Of a stretch of 64,000 nucleotides of DNA, positions 38,401 to 50,400 are shown one piece after another; within the stretch, counting starts at the first letter, position 1, and the number at the start of each line of letters is the position of its first letter. Origin of the DNA: Actinernus sp. WN-2022 (taxonomy: Eukaryota; Cnidaria; Anthozoa; Actiniaria; Actinernidae); contig JAOWCC010001634.1 of assembly GCA_030867875.1 (NCBI GenBank), positions 6,867,877 to 6,931,876 of the forward strand, given 5' to 3'. Under the pieces are notes generated by a model that saw nothing but the letters and a program-made list of their open reading frames with translations, had not been told where the DNA came from and made no database searches. Made by a program: the position numbers and the translations under genes.

Positions 38401-41400
38401 TGGGTAACCTGTGGTCAAGAGGGAGACTCGGTCTCAGTGCTCTCCTTCTCCGATATACAGGCACAGGAAACCCAAGTAGTAGTTTTACTATTTGCTTGCA
38501 TGGAAGTGAGGCTAGATATGTATATTGATGTTATCGGAGGTAGGACCCAAGAATTATGCAAACTTTATTCACGAAGTGTATTTGTTCTTACCCCCTGTCA
38601 TTAACAATTTCCAGTTCTCCTTTTAAACAGAAGCGCGGTTTCTTTTTCTGATTTCGCTTGCAGGTGGTCTGGCCAGGCTTTCTGTAGTACCCATAGTCAC
38701 TAGAAACAAAGGAAAGAAGATTGGTATATTTATACCTCACGCAAAAATGGCTGCCGTAATATGAGCACAAGGAATAATCAGTCGACATTTAGCTAATTTG
38801 GTAAAATAAATATCATCATTTACAGGGCACGTCATGATATGAAATACGTAGACGTGTGGACTTTAATAGACCCTTTCAGTTTGCCTGTTTGTTGCCCTAT
38901 TTCAGACCACGTGAAGTTCTCCAGAGGATACAGTGTTTTATTTTCCAATTGTAGAAATTGGTACATTTCCTCTTGGGATACAGAAAAACAAAAAAAGCAT
39001 TCGTGAAAGTCACGTGAAAGGGTCTACTGCTGCAAAGATGCCAGCTTTTAAAAACTAGAAAAAGCATGAAGGAGGCTAGCCAGTCCACGTCAATCTCTAA
39101 ATTGAAACCTCAATAACTTAGTACCATTTTACACTATCACAACAAAACTTCACAGTATCACTAATTGTGACATACATCCCATTTTAAGGTGATGACCATT
39201 TTGCATAAGGACAGGAGCCCATTACCCGGGATGTCCATTTCCTATACTACGTCTATGGTGCAGCACTTTCACAGACCGGGTTATTCTTAGAATGTTTCCT
39301 GCGAATTCGGTTTCCGCCTGCCAATCACAAGCGTTTGCATAATCTTAATTCAAGTGCTTAATGATGTTGCCGTACAGTAACTTTACTGTAACTCTGTAAT
39401 TTGACTGGTTCAGAAGGACAAAACAATTGGGAAAACCATTTCAATGTCACGGCATGCCGTATACGATAACAGTGCGGTATGTCATTGGCACAACTTTCCC
39501 ACAAATACAAATCCACGCAAAGCGGTATAAATACGTGTTTTCGTTACCATTCTAAATCAGCCATAGTGCACGGGCAGTATTCAATCGTCGACTGCCTAAC
39601 ATAATCCTCTCCGTTAAAGCACCTGAAAGAGAATGTTTTGAAGTGAGTATAAAGATTATGGGAGACCTCTGCAGAGTACTTGGCACCATAATCTGGAGTA
39701 ACAGGCAACCAAAGCGTTTGCAAGCAACAGAGAATCCCTAGCCCATGAAAATAGGAGGGGGGGGGGGGGCATTTTACAATGATCTATTGTTTGGCTCGGT
39801 TTAGACACCGCACTGAATTTTCTAACGGGACCTGAAACAACCATAAAGGCTGATCAAAGTTAGGACCCGGCTAATTTAGCGTGTTGGTTTTTATGGACCT
39901 GGAGAACCCGGAGAAAAACCCTCGGAGCAAGGGTGAGATACCAACAAACTCAACTCACATGTGTCACCGTGAACGGGAATCGAACCTGGGCCACAGAGGT
40001 GAGACTGAGCGAAGCGCTTACTACTGGGCCACTCCGGCTCCCCCCGGCTGATGTCCACTTGTGCCGCACGCAATTGAAACAAAGGATGATAATTGGGTGG
40101 CTTTGTTTATCTAATACGCTCTTTTCACCTGGCGCATGGCCATCTTGAATTCAAAGCGAGGCAATCCTTTGTTTTTTTGCTAGGCTAAACTCGTTCTGAT
40201 ATTCACTCAGTGCAAGGCTAACCAAGAAAAACAAAGGATTGCTTTGAATCCAAGGTGGTTTCAGCGACATCTGAAACTCTTCCTAAGACATCAAATCTAA
40301 TTTACACGTGGATAGATTTCATTGTAGACACAGATATTCAAATTTGAAATGCCTTCTTGCCCCTTCTTCTCTTCGTCCCAGGCTACAGAAACCCGTGCTA
40401 CAATAACCCGTGCTACAATAGGGAACTTAAGCAATTAGGACGGCGACGGCAGTGACGACGGGACGTAGAAAAGTGTTTTCTGCCGAAATATGGTGTTGAC
40501 TATTTCCTTCGTTCGCCTTTAATTGTTTCTCACAACCAAATTTTCCAAAAATATCATTGAGTTCCGTTCACGCCGAACGAAAAACGGATTGATTATCTTT
40601 CTTACGTTCGCGTTGTCTTTAAAACGTAAATGTTTGGGGTTTCACGTTGTGTTTTTGCAGACAACGGTTGAAATGTAGGCGACTGCGTAGATTTTCACGT
40701 GCAGTTATTGTATTTTGTGATTAAGGCTATTGTTTTATGCCGTCGTCCTAGACGTTGCCGTCGTGGTTGCTTAAGTTCCCTAATAGCTAGCGAAGGACCT
40801 CTTTCACATCCAATACATTAATTTATCTCTATTCGGTTTCCAGAACAGCAAGCACTTGCACAGAATAATACTTAAAATACAATTCATAAATAATTCATAA
40901 GGTGCATGCTAACAAACTACACATGGCTACCCCTGTAAACCCCATACAAGATACAGAAAAACAAAGGAAATCAATAAGCGATATGTAAATCTGACACAGA
41001 TTTCGTACTGATTTACATAAACTTTTGCTTCGATTTTCGCCGTATCGCCCAAAAAACTGACAAACTCGACTCTATACATCTAGACGTTTGATAAAGCCAC
41101 ATACAGAATTCGTGTTCCTGCTTTATCGGATTTACAAACTCTCGCTTGCAGCTCAAGTTAGTAAATTCGATTAAGCATGGCTACTTATTCTGTATTCTAT
41201 TACTTACAGTTTATCAGGTTTGGGTCTGAGGATTGTGACTTTCTTGCCAAGTAAGCATCCTGTCTTGGTCTTTCCTGCGCCATGGGGCTGCCACGTGATG
41301 TAGTCTGACTTGGCAGGGTCCACATTGTACATACCTGTCAGTGTTTGTCAGTGTTTGTAGTTGTTGTATAGTGTTAGTGATATCTGTACTGAGGCTTGCG

Positions 41401-44400
41401 CTTCCAATGTGTACACTGGTATAGAGCGGTTTTCAATTGAGTGTCATAAAACCAGAGCCAAGCACAGGAGCAAGCAAAAACATCAATGAACCAATCACGA
41501 ACGTAATTCACGATTGGTTTTACTTCAACCAATCACAAGGCAGAGTTAACGCAATTATGGATAACTAACCAATTAAATTCAATACTTAATTGAAAACTGC
41601 TGTAAACAATTAAACGTCAATTAAGGTAAGCTAACTACCGTGGGAAGTGAGTAGCAGCTGACGTTTCGAGCTATTACAGCTGCTACACGCGTAACCGGGG
41701 CCATTTAGACAACGAGAACCAATCACATTGCAGAATGAAAACAAAGCATTTCAACTTGCGTTTATTTGAGCCAATCAGTGTCGAGTACAATACAATAGTA
41801 TTTCACCTTGCTCGAGCTTCGATGCGGTAAAAGGCAAATTGAATGGACTAGTTTGGAAGTTTTTTTAATGAAGAAAATCGCATGGATGTGCTAGGATTGA
41901 TACTTTGGAATGCTCTATTTTCGTTTCGCAATGTGTTTAGTTCTCGTTGTCTGAGTGGTTACAGTAGTCGCACTGTAATTTACTTTTAGTTGATTACACC
42001 AGTGTTTGTCTTCGCCGCCGATGCAGACCAACACTAAAGGAACTAGTCATCCATTGTAGCTTGTGATTTTAATGTGTGTTACTCAACACATGGACGCCAT
42101 TTTGGTTTGTCTGTCTTGTTAAGCCTGGTTCACACTAGCGACGCAAGCATAGGGGCAAGAGACGCAGTGGCGTAATTAATAATCACAATTAATAATCACA
42201 ATTAATAATCACAATTAATAATCACAATTAATAATCACAATTAATAATCACAATTAATAATCACAATTAATAATCACAATTAATAATCACAATTAATAAT
42301 CACAATTAATAATCACAATTAATAATCACAATTAATAATCACAATTAATAATCACAATTAATAATCACAATTAATAATCACAATTAATAATCACAATTAA
42401 TAATCACAATTAATAATCACAATTAATAATCACAATTAATAATCACAATTAATAATCACAATTAATAATCACAATTAATAATCACAATTAATAATCACAA
42501 TTAATAATCACAATTAATAATCACAATTAATAATCACAATTAATAATCACAATTAATAATCACAATTAATAATCACAATTAATAATCACAATTAATAATC
42601 ACAATTAATAATCACAATTAATAATCACAATTAATAATCACAATTAATAATCACAATTAATAATCACAATTAATAATCACAATTAATAATCACAATTAAT
42701 AATCACAATTAATAATCACAATTAATAATCACAATTAATAATCACAATTAATAATCACAATTAATAATCACAATTAATAATTACAATTAATAATCACAAT
42801 TAATAATCACAATTACGGCACTGCGTATGTGTCTGCTGCTTGCCCTTATGCTTGCGTCGCTTTATTGATGCACAAATGACATCGAAACACGAGAACAAAG
42901 AAGTACGGCACGAGCTGCAGCCAAGGAAAGCGTAAAAATGGAGAATACAAAATGAGTTTGTGAAAAACGTGTCATAATAAATAGATTAATATTCTGGAGC
43001 AATCAGAGAGCGCATTTCCCACTGTGTATGGTTATATATAGATTAATATTCTGGAGCAATCAGAGAGCGCATTTCCCACTGTGTATGGTTGGTTATAAAT
43101 AGATTAATATTCTGGAGCAATCAGAGAGCGCATTTCCCACTGTGTATGGTTATAAATAGATTAATATTCTGGAGCAATCAGAGAGCGCATTTCCCACTGT
43201 GTATGGTATATATAGATTAATATTCTGGAGCAATCAGAGAGCGCATTTCCCACTGTGTATGGTTATAAATAGATTAATATTCTGAATCACGGTTTCTCGG
43301 AAACTATTCACCCACCCCTCCCTTGGGTGCAGATGTGTAATTAATGGTTAACCATTAAATTTTGGGTGAAACAGGGGATAGTTGTTTCCCAAAAAATCCT
43401 GATGCTAGCTAGGGCTATACTGCTTTAATAGCTTCTGTTTCAAGGAATATCGAGGAAGGAATTTTAAGTATAATGTGTAGAGTATAAACAAGTATTTACC
43501 CACATGTAGTAAAATTATATGATAGTTCTCCTACTCACATTTTCTCTGTAGTATCTTCCTGAAGTCCAGTGTGATAACCCTCCATATTCTCTTAGGCATA
43601 GTGTAACCCCAGATACTGAAGCTCATTGTTGTAGCTCCAGGAGCCGTAACAAGACCAGTGAATACCATAGGATCCTGAGTGAACTCGTACTTGAACCAAC
43701 ATGTGCCTTCATTAACAGAATACCTACCAGCGAAGTATAATGTTACCCGAATGGTCAAGCTATGGTTTACTACAGATGTCTCCATAGAACACAGTGTCTC
43801 CTCACTCCTTGTACATCTATGGACGTCTTTCCAGCCCAACGAGAAAAACTTTCCCTGACCAATCAGAGCGCATACAGCACTCTGATTGAATAGCCGGCTT
43901 TTTGAATGGCTGGCCCTTGCACCGGGCTCTTTTTATTGTTATTATATCGAGTTGAAGTTCAAACACTCGTATTTATTCAGTTATTTATTCGTTATCAGTT
44001 ATCGTTTTCATTGAAGTGCAACTGTGAAAGTCTCGTTTGGAAAATTGCATTTCGCCGACCATCAATAAAACAGGTACCGCCTAGATTTAATGAAAGCCGC
44101 AGACTCCGCATTTGATTGACAGTTGGTTGATACTTCCAAGGTCGCACTTCAATGATAACGGTCATAAGCCACTAGCTTGCCGACTTAGCAGCCGTGCGAT
44201 GGACCGGTCATTTCGTCCATTCATGCTTTGCACGCCCAGATCTCCGTTCAGCAGGTTATAAGTACTCACCACAAGTAATTCGAGCTAGTAATCTTGGTAG
44301 GGATGGCTACTATCAGGTTACCGTGATCACCAATGGAGTAGTGATGAGGCCCATCTAAAGGCGGAGCCTACAGTGACAAACAATAATGACGTCTGGTTGC

Positions 44401-47400
44401 TTCGTGTAAAGCCTGGTTCACACTAGCGACATAAGCACAAGCAATATAAATGTACAAAGACGCAGTGCTGTACTTATCATTATTACATTATCATGTGAGT
44501 TGGCATATTTACACTTTGGGCTCTTTTTAAATCTTGGCTATAATATTTATTTACCCACGATAAGTTTACAGCGTTGCTGATGTGGTCGTGCTTATAACTA
44601 CGCTATTCTACCCTAATAATAATAATGATAATAATAATTAACTTATACATACTCTATTCAGTTATTCAGTTCAGTGTTTCTTTTAAGATTAATGTTAAAC
44701 TATTAAGTGATGTAGTTGACCTTAGGTCGTTACCGAGACTGATTTTCTATCCCAAGGCGCATCGTCGTTGTCATTGGTGGTTTGTTTTTGTTTTCTGTAT
44801 TTCGTTTCTTTGTTTTCTTTTTTTTGGGGAGGGGGGATTATCCAGGCTATTCCAAAAAAGGAATACCCCGAAAAACCAGTATTGTTCCCATTATCAAACA
44901 AAAATAGAATTCCTAAGGGAAGCACTAAAAGTAGCGATTACTTTCCATATTTCGGAAGAGGGATATGTACAGGATTTGGAGGTATTCTAATTTCGGAATA
45001 GCTGGAATAAGGGCCTGTTCGCACTACACAAAATTTAGTTTGTTTTACAAAAAAATTTCAATGCCAAAAACGTACAAGGACCCACACTATAAAACGGGCC
45101 TCAACCAGGTTGAAGAAGCCATCACTGTCAATCAGCCTTTGTTAAGTGAACATCTCTGTTCATATGATAACAATGATGTATGTTAAACAAGGAGCCACAC
45201 TATGAAAGGGCCTCAACCAGGTTGAAGAAGCCATCACTGTCAATCAGCCTTTGTTAAGTGAACATCTCTGTTCAAAGCTCTGAGACATGAGATGCTCCGC
45301 TTGAGTGATCACCGACATTTGGTATCGCGCGAAATTCAAATCGTGAATGTCTAAAAATACACTAAAAAGTTTGTAAACGGTTCTAAGCTTACTGCTGTTG
45401 ACTTATTCTCGGCTTATTTTAAATTTGCCTTCAGCTATTTAGTATTCTAACAAGAGAAGACTGCATGATTACTTGCTTGACTGTTCTTAATTTGAAATTC
45501 AAATTTTGAATCCCAAAGGGCGACAAGACGAAGGGTCTTCTCCCTTTTATAGCACGGGGCTTTGTTTATTAACAAGTGCAAACGTACTTTCTGCAAACCA
45601 AAATGCTGTCGAACGCTACCAAATATCAAAGACGTCGAAGAGCAGCTTTGAAGGCCATCGATTTTTGATCAGGCATCACAATCTATTCTTCCATGACAGC
45701 CCAATTGATCTCAGCAAGCAATGGACTCTTCGTGTTCTATTTCAATTTGACTGACGTTGAAGTGCAAACGCGATTACCAATTTGCAATATTTTCGGTCCC
45801 CAAATACGCGCCCTGAGGAGTCCAGGGGTGCTTTCCATTCAACCAAAAAAAAATAAAAAATTCGGTCAGAAATCAAATGGAACAGTAAAATTTCCGGTTC
45901 GAAATTTCGGAAATTGTGGACCACCTCGCGAGGTGGTCCTCTTTTTCCGAAATTCCGGTTCGATCAAAATTTTCTGTTCCATTCAAAATTCCCGGTTTAG
46001 ATTTGCCGTGATTTGCCTGTTTTGAGAATTGAAATCGGGGCTACTAATAACCGGGTGGTTTCTGCGAATGGAACGCGATTTTTTTTTCGACCGGTTTGTC
46101 TAATTCGAAAAATCCCGTTCCATTCGACATTCGAAATTTTCGAAACTTCTAACCGGTCGTTTTGGTTGAATGGAAAGCGCCCCTGACCTGTATTCTGATT
46201 GGACCCATTATACTGTAGCTCTATTGTTTTTGTACTGCTCGTTCTAAAGGTTAGGGTGTTTTGCATTGTTGGGTTAGCCAATACTGTAACTCGTTTCGAG
46301 CGGTACTGTATGGCTTCCCGAGAGTATATACAATGTAACTACGGTGTACCTTTTTCCAAGAGAAGCCTCCGTCTCGGGATACCCATATGCCAATGTTTTT
46401 ACTAGTAAGGGCATTGCCAGGGTTAGCGTGTGCAATGATGACGCCCACAGCATTGGCTTCACTGAGCGGTCCCTGGGGAACAGCCACGCCACGACTCTGG
46501 CTGAAACGGCCGTGAATATGCAGCGAGCACGTCTCTCCTTTCTGTATGACGAAAATAGGATATGTTTGACTTCTTTGTAGAGTGCGAAATGGGCACTGAT
46601 TGGACGATACAGAGTTTGGAATTACAGCAACATATCGGATCAATCACGGTCTCTGGAAGATTAATGCATTATCCTCCATGGCGCCTTTCGCCAGTTGTTC
46701 ACGAGTTGTTTGTAAAGAAAAAAGTCATTTTAGACAAAATGCTAAGTATTTATTAAAATTATTGTAATCCAAATGAATTAGATGACGTCTACCCGGGAAT
46801 TGACCCTGGCTTTTTCTAACGCGGTCATGCGTCAGGAAAGGTAAAATTTCACCATTTCAAAGCATAGTAAATGTGCTACCTTACGGCCCGACCTACATTT
46901 TGTAACTCAGTCAATACGGTTTTTTTTATCATATGTCCACTTTCAAATGCCAAAACAACAAGCAAAAAAACGAGCGAGGCCGGCCTGCTTTCTCCGGCCC
47001 ACTCCCGTCAAACATGTACCACCCCCTAATCTCGTTCCCAGATCCTCTGTTCCATGGGTAAGAAAGGATCTGGAAACGAGATTAACCACCCCCGTCACCT
47101 AATTTTTCTAAATGGTTTTGAAAGTAAAGCATTCGCGAGCCAGTACGGGTCATGTAATAATCAACTGGAACGATGTATGCGATTTGTTAATTAGTTTTAA
47201 TGGCAATAAGAGAACATATCTTCCACCAGATTTCCATGGTATTTCCTTACTATGGACAAATAACAATAACGGTGGAAATTTCAATTGACAACATTTTTCC
47301 ATTGTACATGTATGTATAACTTTGTAACATTTCCAACATTATTGTATTTTTCCATAGTATGGTAGATTGTATTTCCAGTGATGTGCCCCTTGGCGTCTCT

Positions 47401-50400
47401 CTTTATTTCATTGTGATATCACAAGACCTACCAAAAATACTGTATGTTCGCAAAATGTATCCTTATCCAGAGGTATTGGGTTCCATTCTCCTCCACGATC
47501 AAACGTAATTACTGTACTCAAGCTCCTGTCTGGAAAAGAAAGTCAAGGCCTTGAGACTCCAGACTGAGAAACTATTAGAACATGACTTTTGTCGGTACAG
47601 CGGCGGCGACAGCAACTTTGTTTAATGAGGGTAACACTGGACAGTTACAACTGATAAACTCGTGGCCCTTAGGGTTTGGACGATTATCCAGGAAAGCACC
47701 GCTAGGTCTTTAAAGGGGCACTGTCAATCGAATTGAACCTTCAAGTCTCGTTAAAACAAAACTATAAAAATAGAAGAGAGATAACATGTGAATGTCCTGA
47801 TATGCTTTTCATACTTTTTCGATAGAGGATGGCAAAGATTAAAGTGGATTACAAAAGCTTATTTTAGAAACTTGATTCTGGTTACAGTGAACCGATTTCA
47901 AGTTGCTCTAAATTTCTCTTAAAAGCAGTATTTTCATTCCCTTGAATCTTTGCCAACCTTCATGAAAAGTGTCTCAAATTTTCTCCAATATACCTGGAAA
48001 GCATACTCTACTAATCTGATTAGTTATGCTAAATGCTTATGTTACGCTAAATTCCAATTCGATATGTGGATTAGCCGGGTCCTGCCTTTGATCAGCCCCT
48101 TATGGTTGTTTCAAGTCCCGTTAGAAATTCGGAGGGGTGTAGTATGCATTTTTTTCGCGGTGTACGCACGAAGAGAGATTTCAGCGCTCACCGGAGTTCG
48201 AGCTGCTAGGGGGCCTGGGAGCAGGCCTAGGGGCCGCTGTCAATGTCGTAGCATGTCCCACCCATACCGCGACATCTGTTCTATAGCTATAATACTGGTT
48301 TACTTCTGACCTTAGGTTAAATAATAACTTTGTCAACTTACCACTGTTCATTCTGCTGGTGATGTATGCACCATTCATCGACTCAATTTTATAGAAATCT
48401 GTCACCTCGTCATAGTTTGTGTACTATTGAAAAACAATAATTTATTGAAAGAAAAATGGCGAAGAAGGAATTCGAAAAATAAGGCAACCTTCAGGACCAA
48501 TATCACAATTCTTTCCTTTACCATAAAGTGCCTATAAGCCCAATTTGCTTAATAATTAAAATCGATTCTACATCAAGTACATGGCGAACGGTAAAATATA
48601 GTTCTTGATTCGAGTGTTGCGTCTGAGTCATAGAGGTTTCTAATTCCAATACGCTAATTATGTGTCGGAGGCTAACAAAAGATCATTCCTTTCTCATTGT
48701 GAATTAAACTATTTCCGACTTTGAAAATATATTTGGTAAAATCACTGATATAAGGCCCAAACACAACATGGAAGTGTAGAAAAAATATTTATCCCTGTCA
48801 GCACCTTTTTGTATATAAAATGAGGCCTCCTGTTACATCACGCATTAGCATATTGGTAACAGAAACTTCTATATCTCATAGACGCTACACTCAAATCAAG
48901 AACTATCGGCACAATTCACCTGTTTACTTGATGGAGAATCGATTTTAACGATTTTAAAAATGGGTTTATAGGCACTGTCAACACGCGCGCTCTCAAGTCA
49001 CCTCGTGGTTACCACCTGTCATATATACTTTACCACGTGGTTATCACGTGCCAAACATACTTACCAAGTGGTTATCAAGTGACTCGTCGAACACAATGCC
49101 ATCAGCATCTGACGTGTACAGAACACCTTTGCCCGTGTCTAAACACAAACATCCAAACGGGAACAACTTCAGTTATAAGCATTTTTTTAATGAGACAAAC
49201 TTGGTGCTTAAAACAAAAATCGAACTCATTTACATCGGTAATGCAAGGAATGTTGTATGTCTTAACATATTAGATGACATACTGAAATGCTGCCTTGGTG
49301 AAACCATATTGAGTAACTTCCAAATACAACTGGTTTGAGCCACATAATTATCACGTTTTCTCCGATCGAGACGTTAAACTCCTGGAAAACGACCATCGAC
49401 TCCAATGACAGTTCATCAGTCTTACCACACTGTTACTGATATTAGATAAAGTTGGATTACCTTTAAGCCCCGCCAGTCAAATGGTTTCACCATCGATTCA
49501 ACATTGGCAGATACCACATTTGTTGAAACCGATCTTGAAACCATTCGAAATGGCCTTTAAACGACGTGCTTTCAATATCAACACCTTTCAATAATGTTTT
49601 CAGGTCATTTCAAACAGTTTCAATATCGGCTTCAACAAATGTTGTACCGATGCCGTTGAACTAATGTTGAAACTGTTTGACCGACGTTTCTACCCACTTT
49701 CCTTATGATATTACAATCAGTTTTTGTACTTAATTATTTTAATAGCTCATACGAATCGTTATTAGAATACATCAATCAGCCTTCCCTATGGAATACGAGA
49801 ATACATGATACACCAATCCTTGACATTACTAGGTGGTCAAATTGCCAAGTATAGATGGTTTGCACTCAATCCCCAGAGATTCAAATGACAAAGGGCATGG
49901 CGGCCATGTTGGTGCACAGAACAAAACAAGCTAACGAGGAAGCTATTGTTACCTGTACACCAACATGGCAGCTATGACGTCACGTGCAAAGGGTCTATAT
50001 TAGTGAACTTCTTACTGTACCGAATTATAATATAACTCTGTGCCCATGCAACGTTCATGCATGATTCCTTGATGAGTAACATCTACCAAATATGGAATTC
50101 ATTTGTTCCGCTCCTCTGCTATTAGAAATTCTCCTTCGGTCCGTAAACACCTTTAGGCTGACTGCTGTTCTTACTGTTTGTAATTTCCTTCTAATTATTA
50201 GCAATGCTATCCTGACTTCGAAGTCTAATGTTTATTGTATAGCTACGATCACTAAACTACCGCCGAGCGATTGCTTTGATAGTTACCGGTAGTGTTTCGA
50301 TCAGAGATCAGAGCCTGGATGCTTGCTGACAAGTTAAAGATTAATGATGAAAAAACAGAGTTCATGTTGATTGGCACAAGACAGTAACTAACCAAAATCA

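Noticed and set aside
39960..40045. A functional tRNA gene (minus strand)
   Set aside because: Same reasoning: B box GGTTCGATTCC in a SINE head, no complete acceptor stem.
42174..42814. CRISPR-like regular array
   Set aside because: Repeats are contiguous without spacers and the context is eukaryotic; it is a 13-bp satellite.
44625..45186. Overlapping ORFs of 67-121 codons
   Set aside because: Low-complexity, overlapping in several frames on both strands, between sortilin exons 11 and 12; no family resemblance.
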